This document shows, in pieces, positions 1 through 5,738 of a stretch of 5,899 nucleotides of DNA (its first letter is position 1; the number at the start of each line of letters is the position of its first letter). The notes below the pieces were generated by a model. The model had not been told where the DNA came from, did not search any database, and saw only the letters and a program-made list of their open reading frames with translations. This DNA is from DAOTYX01 sp034434635 (GTDB lineage: Bacteria > Chloroflexota > Anaerolineae > B4-G1 > DUEL01): positions 1 to 5,899 of the forward strand of contig DAOTYX010000134.1 in the NCBI GenBank assembly GCA_034434635.1, written 5' to 3'. The position numbers and the translations under genes are program-made.

Positions 1-95
1 GTCGCGAGCCGCTGTTGAGTGTGGAAGTGCATCAGGTGCGGCCCACCGACGGCCCCTTCTACGACATCCGCTCGCTGACCGAAGCGCTGGGGTGA
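1..95 (+). CDS. C-terminal fragment of an unidentified protein
   Basis: An open frame runs in from the left edge (first full codon at base 3) and stops at TGA 93-95. The roughly 30 visible residues end in IRSLTEALG. They are mixed polar and hydrophobic, with no membrane segment and no motif I recognise. The stop lies 13 bases before the next start, with that gene's ribosome binding site in between, so it is probably the preceding gene of the same operon. The fragment does not look like the membrane-embedded end of a Wzm permease, although too little is visible to exclude an unusual one. No function is assigned. That it is coding rests on frame continuity and on the tight, same-strand spacing to the next gene. 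Confidence 0.5.
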   Translation, partial: REPLLSVEVHQVRPTDGPFYDIRSLTEALG

Positions 96-98
96 ACC

Positions 99-103
99 GG
101 AGG
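99..103 (+). promoter_or_regulatory. Ribosome binding site supporting the TTG start at 109
   Basis: GGAGG lies 5 bases before TTG 109-111. No ATG occurs near the beginning of this frame, and the TTG places a Lys-Arg pair directly before the first hydrophobic segment, as expected for a membrane-protein N-terminus. The site therefore decides the start in favour of TTG. Confidence 0.7.
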
Positions 104-108
104 CCGGG

Positions 109-789
109 TTGAGCCACTGGTGGAAACGGCTGATCGGGCTGCTGCTGGCGGTGAGCCTGAGCGGTGTTGTCCTGTTGGCTGCCTTTCCGCAGTTCGCCAC
201 CACCCGTCAGACGGCCAACAACGTCCCGGCTGGCGAACTGGTGGCCGGGCGGCGGCTGGGACAGACCTTCCGTGCGCCGTTCTCCGGCCTTTATCGTGTG
301 GACGTGCTGCTGGCAACCTACGCACGGCGTAACGATCATTCGGTCACTTTCCGCCTGAGCGCGGGGGGAGAGGTTCTGGTGACCCAGGAGTTCTCCGCCG
401 CTGAGGTGGAGGACAACGCCTTCCGTCGTTTCGTCTTCGCGCCGATCCCCGATTCGGCCAATCGGGAGTTCTCCTTCTCCTTCGAGGCTGCGCAGGCCCA
501 GCCTGGCAATGCCATCACCATCTGGCAGACCGATTTCGATTCCTACCCCTTCGGTCGGGCCTACGTGAACGATCAGCCGACGGATGGGGATCTGGCTTTC
601 GTCGCCTACTACCACTCCAACCCTGGCGAGGTGCTGGGAGAGTTGGCCCGGCGCGTCCGCACGACGCAGCCAGTGCTCTGGCGGTGGCGAGGCCTGGTCC
701 TGACCGCTGTGGCGGCCTGGGTGCTGGGGGTTGGAATCTTACTAGGGGAGCTGTTGATTGTCGGTACAAGAGACTCTTCGTCCGCCTGA
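109..789 (+). CDS. Membrane-anchored jelly-roll-like protein, unknown function
   Basis: This is a 226-residue protein starting at TTG. Residues 8-26 form a hydrophobic N-terminal segment preceded by K6 R7 (signal anchor or signal peptide), and residues 195-218 form a second membrane segment close to the C-terminus. The region between, about 45-170, alternates hydrophobic and polar residues like a beta-sandwich. It opens with GQTFRAPFSGLYRVDV and closes with YPFGRAYVN followed by GDLAFVAYY. This start and end pattern resembles secreted jelly-roll, carbohydrate-binding-like domains of the form GQTF-A...YPGG-A...GDLAF-Y; that is recognition from memory, not a search. The central domain would face outward. 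Arginines at 181, 182, 184, 192 and 194 sit just before the second segment, which is odd for an outside loop under the positive-inside rule, so the topology is uncertain. It is not a Wzm permease, which would have about six membrane spans. The last 32 bases overlap the Wzt-like gene, implying co-translation. An accessory role in export or glycan binding is inference. Confidence 0.8.
   Translation: MSHWWKRLIGLLLAVSLSGVVLLAAFPQFATTRQTANNVPAGELVAGRRLGQTFRAPFSGLYRVDVLLATYARRNDHSVTFRLSAGGEVLVTQEFSAAEVEDNAFRRFVFAPIPDSANREFSFSFEAAQAQPGNAITIWQTDFDSYPFGRAYVNDQPTDGDLAFVAYYHSNPGEVLGELARRVRTTQPVLWRWRGLVLTAVAAWVLGVGILLGELLIVGTRDSSSA
744..750 (+). promoter_or_regulatory. Ribosome binding site supporting the TTG start at 758
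   Basis: AGGGGAG lies 7 bases before TTG 758-760, inside the coding region of the preceding membrane protein. This strong, well-spaced site supports an unusual start codon and a 32-base gene overlap. The next in-frame candidate, a GTG around residue 16 of the product, has no comparable site and lies just before the first nucleotide-binding-domain strand. Confidence 0.75.
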
Positions 790-2026
790 GGCGCCAGCCG
801 TCGTGCTGCGCGCCGTTTCCAAGCGCTTCCGCCTGTACCGCGAACGGGCTCGCTCGTTCCAGGAACTCTTCGTCGCCGGGCTGCGCCCCTGGCGGCGCCA
901 GCCCAGGGAGTACGTATGGGCGCTGCGCGACGTGGACCTGACCGTCGGCCATGGGGAAACCCTGGGCGTCATCGGAGCGAACGGGGCGGGCAAGAGCACC
1001 ATCCTCAAGCTGATCGCTCGCGTGCTCCAACCCACCTCCGGTGAGATCCTCACCTGCGGACGGGTCTCCTCGCTCCTGGAGTTGGGGGCTGGCTTCCATC
1101 CCGACCTGACTGGGCGCGAGAACGTCTTCCTTTACGGCTCGCTGCTGGGCCTCTCCCGGCGGGACATGTCCGAGCGCTTCGACGACATTGTGGACTTCTC
1201 CGGCGTCGGCAGTGTGATTGACGTGCCGGTGAAGCGCTACTCCTCCGGCATGTACCTGCGCCTGGCCTTCTCCGTCGCCATCCACGTCGAACCCGACGTG
1301 CTGCTGGTGGATGAGGTCTTCGCCGTGGGCGACCACGCCTACCAGGAGCGCTGCCTGCGCCGCATCCGTGAACTGCAACGGCAGGGGGTGACCATCCTAT
1401 TCGTCTCCCACAGCATGGAGACGGTGAAGCAGATGTGCTCGCGGGCGATCTGGCTGGCCCATGGGGAGATCATGGCCGATGGTCGGCCTGAGGCGGTGGT
1501 GGAGCAGTATCTCAACCAGGCTGTGCCCCACCAGGAGGTGATGCAGGGCGAGGCGGCTGTTGCCGGCGCGCGCTGGGGGACGCGCGAGGTGGAGATCACC
1601 CATGTCGCTTTCCTCGACCCGGCGGGACGGGAGTGCAACGCCGCGGTCGCTGGCGGCCCGCTGCACGTGCGCGTCGAGTTCACTGCCCACCGCCGGGTGG
1701 AGCGGCCGGTCTTCGGCTTGGCGCTCTACCGCAACGACGGGGTGCACGTCAACGGGCCAAACACCCGGCTGGCCGGGCTGACCATACCGGCTGTTGAAGG
1801 CCCGGGGACGGTGGAGTACCGCGTGGAGCAGTTGCCGCTACTCCCCGGCGCCTACACCCTTTCCGTGGCGGTCCATGACTGGGAGGGCCTGCACGCCTAT
1901 GACCACTGGCATCAGGCCTTTCCGCTCGTCGTCGAGCCGGGGGCAGCGAAAGAGATATACGGCCTGGTGTGGATGCCGGCCCGCTGGCGGTTGGCCTGTG
2001 GTGACATAGAGCAGGAGGCGGGATGA
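758..2026 (+). CDS. wzt: Wzt-like polysaccharide ABC exporter ATPase
   Basis: This 422-residue cytoplasmic ATPase would power export of a lipid-linked polysaccharide through a Wzm-type permease. The nucleotide-binding domain spans about residues 14-255. Walker A is GANGAGKST (73-81), the signature is YSSGM (161-165), Walker B is VLLVDEV (181-187), the D-loop region is AVGD (189-192) and the switch histidine is H218. The segment LLELGAGFHPDLTGREN (106-122) stands where most ABC proteins have the Q-loop and is typical of the Wzt/TagH branch. A C-terminal domain (about 272-405) is beta-rich, with YRNDGVHVNGPNT and a late LLPGAYTLSVAVHD strand. It matches the Wzt C-terminal domain, which in characterised E. 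coli O9a-type systems binds the chain-terminated glycan. The length is close to Wzt proteins that carry this domain. The start is TTG with AGGGGAG upstream. The stop TGA overlaps the next ATG (ATGA, 2023-2026). The partner permease is not in this window. Teichoic-acid or other glycan export is a less likely alternative. Confidence 0.93.
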   Translation: MSVQETLRPPEAPAVVLRAVSKRFRLYRERARSFQELFVAGLRPWRRQPREYVWALRDVDLTVGHGETLGVIGANGAGKSTILKLIARVLQPTSGEILTCGRVSSLLELGAGFHPDLTGRENVFLYGSLLGLSRRDMSERFDDIVDFSGVGSVIDVPVKRYSSGMYLRLAFSVAIHVEPDVLLVDEVFAVGDHAYQERCLRRIRELQRQGVTILFVSHSMETVKQMCSRAIWLAHGEIMADGRPEAVVEQYLNQAVPHQEVMQGEAAVAGARWGTREVEITHVAFLDPAGRECNAAVAGGPLHVRVEFTAHRRVERPVFGLALYRNDGVHVNGPNTRLAGLTIPAVEGPGTVEYRVEQLPLLPGAYTLSVAVHDWEGLHAYDHWHQAFPLVVEPGAAKEIYGLVWMPARWRLACGDIEQEAG

Positions 2027-3354
2027 GCACTCGTGTGTTGATCGTCAGCCACGATGTGGTGGACAGACATATGGCTGGCCCAGCGATCCGTTGTTGGGAG
2101 ATGGCGCGGGCACTGGGGCGGGAGTTTCCTGTCACGCTGGCCGTACCCAATCCCACGCAGATACAGGGAGATGGCTTCACCGTCGTCCGCTACGATGGTG
2201 CAACTCTCCGCCGCTTGGCAACTCAGGCTGATCTGATCGTGGTCTCTGGGTTTCTTCTCGTTCTATACCCCTTCTTGAAAGAGACGGGAGTGCCACTGGT
2301 GGTGGACCTGTATGACCCGTTTCATCTGGAGAACTTACAGGCACTGGCCGATGAGGCGCTGGCCGAGCGGTTGCGCGATCACGAGGGGCTCCTGAGAGTG
2401 CTGCATGACCAAGTGACTGTTGGGGACTTTTTTCTCTGCGCCAGCGAGCGGCAACGTGACTTCTGGCTAGGAGTGCTTTCTGCCTGGAACCGCATCAACC
2501 CGTACACCACCACTGACGATGCCACCTTGCGGCGGCTGATTGACGTGGTGCCTTTTGGTCTGCCTGTCGATCCACCGCAGCGCCTTCGACCGGTACTCAA
2601 GGGGGTCCATCCCCAAATTGCCGCCGACGACCGTCTGGTTTTGTGGGGCGGTGGGATCTACGACTGGCTCGATCCGCTGACTGCTATCCGCGCTGTGGAC
2701 CAGGTGATCCGCGTTCTGCCGAACCTGCGTTTCTTCTTCATGGGCATTCGTCACCCTAACCCATTGGTGCGACCCATGCGCATGGTGGATCGTGCCCGCC
2801 GGTTATCCGACGAATTGGGCCTTACAGACCGTGTGGTCTTCTTCAACGACTGGGTACCTTACGAAGAACGTGGTGCGTACCTGTTGGAGGCGGACGTGGG
2901 CCTGAGTCTGCACCTAGAGCATCTGGAAACCCGCTTTGCCTTCCGTACTCGGCTGCTGGACTGCATCTGGGCTGGTCTGCCGATGGTGGTCACGAGAGGA
3001 GATGCACTGGCAGATGTAGTCGAGCAGTACGGCTTGGGAACCACTGTGGGGATAGGGGATGTGGATGGGGTAGCAGCAGCCTTGCGGGTACTATTGGAGG
3101 ATCCCCAGGCTCGTCAACGCCGCTTGGAGGGATTCCGGGCTGCTGCTGAGGCTTTTCGTTGGGAGGAAGCGCTACGCCCGCTGGTCGCTTTCGCCCGTGC
3201 GCCGCACCATGCCGCCGACAGCGGAGGAGAGAAGCCGCCATCGCACAGCACAGTGGGAAAGGTACGCGCTGCCTGGCGTCGTGGCGGCCTGTGCCAGTTG
3301 GCCCGCGAGACTGCCCAGTACTTCCGCTGGCGGCTGGGAGGAAGTAGAGAATGA
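2023..3354 (+). CDS. GT-B fold glycosyltransferase, GT4-like
   Basis: This is a 443-residue protein with two Rossmann-like halves. The N-terminal half starts with VLIVSHDVV (5-13) and includes LVVDLYDPFHLEN (92-104). The nucleotide-sugar-binding half follows VVPFGLPVDPP (175-185), with VLWGGGIYDWLDPLTAI (206-222) and ETRFAFRTRLLDCIWAGLP (302-320), then TRGDALADVVEQYGLG (324-339). This last region is the family's donor-binding stretch. It would transfer a sugar from a nucleotide donor to a growing lipid-linked glycan at the inner membrane face; the sugar and linkage cannot be told. After about residue 392 comes a linker rich in small and polar residues, then a basic amphipathic tail (about 411-439, containing RAAWRRGG and YFRWRLGG) that may touch the membrane (inference). 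The start ATG overlaps the previous stop and has AGGAGG at 2013-2018, 4 bases away. It also overlaps the next gene by ATGA. Sampled GC is lower from about 2200 onward than in the ATPase gene. There is no signal peptide. Confidence 0.9.
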   Translation: MSTRVLIVSHDVVDRHMAGPAIRCWEMARALGREFPVTLAVPNPTQIQGDGFTVVRYDGATLRRLATQADLIVVSGFLLVLYPFLKETGVPLVVDLYDPFHLENLQALADEALAERLRDHEGLLRVLHDQVTVGDFFLCASERQRDFWLGVLSAWNRINPYTTTDDATLRRLIDVVPFGLPVDPPQRLRPVLKGVHPQIAADDRLVLWGGGIYDWLDPLTAIRAVDQVIRVLPNLRFFFMGIRHPNPLVRPMRMVDRARRLSDELGLTDRVVFFNDWVPYEERGAYLLEADVGLSLHLEHLETRFAFRTRLLDCIWAGLPMVVTRGDALADVVEQYGLGTTVGIGDVDGVAAALRVLLEDPQARQRRLEGFRAAAEAFRWEEALRPLVAFARAPHHAADSGGEKPPSHSTVGKVRAAWRRGGLCQLARETAQYFRWRLGGSRE

Positions 3355-4649
3355 CAGAGTGGCCTAGCGTCTCTGTGGTGGTGCTGAATTACAACGGTGC
3401 TCGGCATCTTTCCTCATGCTTCGAGAGCTTGCTCGCACTGGATTATCCCGCTGATCGGCTGGAACTGATCTGTGTGGATAACGGCTCCACCGATGGCTCC
3501 ACCGACTTGCTGCGGCACAGGTTTCCCCACGTCCGGCTGGTGGAGACAGGTTCTAACCTGGGGTTTGCTGCTGGCAACGACGTAGGGGCACAGGCAGCGC
3601 AGGGAGAATTCGTGGCTTTTCTCAACAACGACACCCGTGTGCCAGCCGATTGGCTATGCACCTTGCTCCAGCCCTGTCTTGAGCAGCCTGACGTGGCAGC
3701 CGCAGGGTCGCGCATCCTTAGCTGGGATGGGCGCATCCTGGAATTTGGTGGAAGCGCGCTGAACTTCGCCGGCTATGGCTTTCAGTTGGGCTTCGGTAGT
3801 CTCAGTCCAGACGATTGTGGTCCACAGCGGGAGGTGCTCTACGTCTGTGGTGGGGGAATGGTTGTACGACGGGCGACTTTCCTGGAGTGCGGTGGCTTCG
3901 ATCCTGATTTTTTCGCTTTCTATGAGGATAGCGATCTGGGTTGGCGGCTGTGGCTGCTGGGCTACCGGGTGCTTTTTGTACCACAGTCACGGGTTTTCCA
4001 CCGTCATCACGGTACCGTTTCCGCCATCGCTGGCTGGAAGAAACGCCTGCTGTACGAGCGCAATACGCTCTTCTCGCTTGTCAAGAACTATGAGGAGGAA
4101 AACCTGGCCCGTGTCTTGCCGGTGGCGCTTATGCTTCTTCTCAAGCGAGCGTGGCACATGACGGGGGCTGATGCCGCTGAGTACCGCATTGCGCCAGAGC
4201 CGCCCGATGCCCCCACCTATACCCTGGTGAAGCCTGCCAACCCGTGGACATTGTCCTACTATGCGCGTGAGACGGTGCGCACCCTGTTTCAGGACGGCCC
4301 AGGGGTGTTGGCGACCAAAGCGCGGGAGGAGGTGAAACGCCGGTTGGGCAAGAGCGAGCCCGTGTATCCGCCTAAGAACATCCGCCGGCCTCTCCCCACT
4401 GACCCTGCTTTTGAGCAGGTACCCCGCGTGGCCATCGCTCACCTGCTGGCTGCTGACGACTTGATCCGCTATTGGCCACGGCTGATGGAGAAGCGCGCCT
4501 GGATTCAGGCCCACCGCCGCCGCAGCGACGCGGAGATCTTCCACCTGTTCAGCCAGCCGCTGGAGCTGAACTTCTTCGAGGAAGATTACGAGGCAGCGCA
4601 AGGAATCCTCACCCGTGCCTTTGGCCTTGATCGTCTGTTTGTTCAGTGA
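3351..4649 (+). CDS. Family 2 glycosyltransferase with long C-terminal extension
   Basis: This is a 432-residue GT-A enzyme. The catalytic domain covers about residues 5-245. It has VSVVVLNYNG (7-16), VDNGSTDGS (42-50), NLGFAAGND (69-77), the metal/nucleotide motif NNDT (92-95), the acceptor/base region FYEDSDLGWRL (190-200) with E192 and D193, and histidines 217, 219 and 220. These are hallmarks of the rhamnosyltransferase-like (WbbL) branch of GT2, but the donor sugar is not determined. Residues 251-268 are hydrophobic and probably membrane-associated. Residues 270-432 extend beyond the usual GT2 end: a proline-rich stretch (281-297), a basic helix ending RRLGK (330-334), PPKNIRRPLP (340-349), then a helical, charged end with RAWIQAHRRRSD (382-393) and FFEEDY (408-413). 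I do not recognise this part as a named domain. The ATG overlaps the previous stop by ATGA, with GGGAGGA at 3336-3342, 8 bases upstream. GC in the catalytic half is low for the window (rows near 50-57%) and rises to about 70% near the 3' end. Confidence 0.93.
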   Translation: MTEWPSVSVVVLNYNGARHLSSCFESLLALDYPADRLELICVDNGSTDGSTDLLRHRFPHVRLVETGSNLGFAAGNDVGAQAAQGEFVAFLNNDTRVPADWLCTLLQPCLEQPDVAAAGSRILSWDGRILEFGGSALNFAGYGFQLGFGSLSPDDCGPQREVLYVCGGGMVVRRATFLECGGFDPDFFAFYEDSDLGWRLWLLGYRVLFVPQSRVFHRHHGTVSAIAGWKKRLLYERNTLFSLVKNYEEENLARVLPVALMLLLKRAWHMTGADAAEYRIAPEPPDAPTYTLVKPANPWTLSYYARETVRTLFQDGPGVLATKAREEVKRRLGKSEPVYPPKNIRRPLPTDPAFEQVPRVAIAHLLAADDLIRYWPRLMEKRAWIQAHRRRSDAEIFHLFSQPLELNFFEEDYEAAQGILTRAFGLDRLFVQ

Positions 4650-5647
4650 GAATGCTCCCCTGCGTCGTCGTCATCGTCCTCAACTGGAACGGTCAGCATT
4701 TCCTGGAGCGCTGCCTGAGCGCACTCCGGGCGCAGGCCTTCCAGGACTTCGCCGTGGTACTGGTGGACAACGGCTCCACTGACGGCTCGGTGGACTTCGT
4801 CCGCGAGCGCTTCCCGACAGTGGAGGTGATCGCCAACCCGGAGAACCGCGGCTTCGCCGCCGCCAACAACCAGGCCATCCGTGCCACCCGGTCTGAGTTC
4901 GTCGCCACGTTGAACAACGACACCGAAGCCGACCCCCGCTGGCTGGAAGAGCTGGTGCGTGTGGCGGAGAGGGAGCCACAGGTGGGGATGTGCGCCTCCA
5001 AGATGCTCTTCGCCGACCAGCCCGATGTGATCAACTCCGCTGGCATCGCCATTGACCGCGCCGGCATCGCCTGGGACTGGCGAGGGGGAGAGCGCGACAA
5101 CCCGGAGGAGCAGGAGCCGATGGAGGTGTTCGGAGCCTGCGCGGGCGCCGCTCTTTACCGCCGGGCGATGCTGGAGGAGATCGGCCTGTTCGACGAGGAC
5201 TTCTTCGCTTACCTGGAGGATGTGGACCTGGCCTGGCGGGCGCAATGGGCTGGCTGGCAGGCCCGCTTTATCCCGACCGCCCGTGTGCTCCACTATCATT
5301 CGGGGACAGCACGCGAGGGCTCGCCCTTCAAGAACCGGCTGCTGGGCCGCAACAAGGTCTGGCTGATCGCCAAGAACTACCCCTGGCCGGCGCTGCTCTG
5401 GTACCTGCCAGCGATCCTGTTCTACGACCTGGGGTCGCTGCCTTATACCCTGATTGTCCGCGGCGACCTCTGGCCGCTGCGCGGGCGGCTGGAGGGGCTG
5501 CGCGACCTGCGCGCTGCGCTGGACAAGCGCCGGGCTGCTGTGGGCCTGTGCCGGGTGTCGGGGAAGGAAATCCTGGCACGCATGGCGCCCCTGCCTGCCC
5601 CTGGCGCGCTGTGGCGCCGGTATGCTCACCTGCGTGGACGGCGGTGA
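4646..5647 (+). CDS. Family 2 glycosyltransferase, rhamnosyltransferase-like
   Basis: This is a 333-residue GT-A enzyme of ordinary length for the WbbL/rhamnosyltransferase-like branch. Its motifs in order are VVVIVLNWNG (7-16), VDNGSTDGS (40-48), NRGFAAANN (67-75), NNDT (90-93), FGACAGAALYRR (162-173), FAYLEDVDLAWR (187-198) with E191 and D192, and HYHSG (216-220). A hydrophobic stretch (about 247-272) and a basic amphipathic end with LRAALDKRRA (288-297) resemble the membrane-proximal tail common in this family. It would add a sugar to the lipid-linked glycan in the cytoplasm; donor and linkage are unknown. The start is ambiguous. GTG 4646 overlaps the previous stop (GTGA), while ATG 4652 lies two bases after that stop. 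Neither has a clear Shine-Dalgarno sequence, so re-initiation after the upstream gene is likely. It is homologous to the preceding GT2 over the catalytic core but lacks that protein's extension and has higher GC. It ends two bases before a promoter -35 box. Confidence 0.93.
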   Translation: MRMLPCVVVIVLNWNGQHFLERCLSALRAQAFQDFAVVLVDNGSTDGSVDFVRERFPTVEVIANPENRGFAAANNQAIRATRSEFVATLNNDTEADPRWLEELVRVAEREPQVGMCASKMLFADQPDVINSAGIAIDRAGIAWDWRGGERDNPEEQEPMEVFGACAGAALYRRAMLEEIGLFDEDFFAYLEDVDLAWRAQWAGWQARFIPTARVLHYHSGTAREGSPFKNRLLGRNKVWLIAKNYPWPALLWYLPAILFYDLGSLPYTLIVRGDLWPLRGRLEGLRDLRAALDKRRAAVGLCRVSGKEILARMAPLPAPGALWRRYAHLRGRR

Positions 5648-5649
5648 TC

Positions 5650-5678
5650 TTGCAATGGGCCTTTCCTGGTGGTACAAT
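5650..5678 (+). promoter_or_regulatory. Sigma70-type promoter with extended -10
   Basis: The -35 box is TTGCAA (5650-5655, 4 of 6 to consensus). A 17-base spacer separates it from the -10 box TACAAT (5673-5678, 5 of 6). The -10 is preceded by TGG (5670-5672), giving the extended TGN form. The spacing is ideal, and the site is in the only intergenic gap, ahead of a gene with a good ribosome binding site. Transcription would begin near 5685, leaving a leader of roughly 54 bases. It implies that the acetyltransferase and anything downstream can be transcribed independently of the glycosyltransferase operon. Confidence 0.65.
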
Positions 5679-5722
5679 TGCCTCTCACCTTGCTCTGAGC
5701 GCCGGGCTGGCAATCTGCTGAT

Positions 5723-5730
5723 AGGGAGAG
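5723..5730 (+). promoter_or_regulatory. Ribosome binding site of the acetyltransferase gene
   Basis: AGGGAGAG lies 8 bases before ATG 5739-5741. It fixes this ATG as the start and places the first beta-helix turn at residue 7. Confidence 0.7.
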
Positions 5731-5738
5731 AACCGCAT

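Larger units (their letters stand above)
5648..5738. other. Intergenic gap with promoter, no terminator seen
   Basis: This 91-base gap is the only real break between genes in the window. It contains the promoter at 5650-5678 and the leader of the next gene. I looked for a GC-rich hairpin followed by a T-run and found none. The best short pairing is GCC (5701-5703) with GGC (5709-5711), which is too weak to call. Read-through from the upstream operon into the acetyltransferase therefore remains possible. Confidence 0.6.

Noticed and set aside
109..789. The two-segment membrane protein as the Wzm permease
   Set aside because: It has only two hydrophobic segments and a large soluble beta-rich middle, whereas Wzm permeases have about six membrane spans.
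1073..1123. Apparent loss of the ABC Q-loop glutamine in the Wzt-like protein
   Set aside because: The LLELGAGFHPDLTGREN form is characteristic of the Wzt/TagH branch, so it is a family trait and not an anomaly.
515..1378. Minus-strand open frame of 287 codons opposite the membrane protein and ATPase genes
   Set aside because: The plus strand here encodes a complete Walker A and signature. The antisense product has no domain pattern and is explained by high GC.
3987..4601. Minus-strand open frame of 204 codons opposite the extension of the first GT2
   Set aside because: The plus-strand frame is continuous with the catalytic domain, and the antisense product lacks motifs or a plausible ribosome binding site.
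5652..5681. Inverted repeat GCAAT (5652-5656) and ATTGC (5677-5681) overlapping the promoter, as a possible operator
   Set aside because: The arms are only 5 bases with a 20-base gap and coincide with the -35 and -10 boxes, so chance is the simpler explanation.
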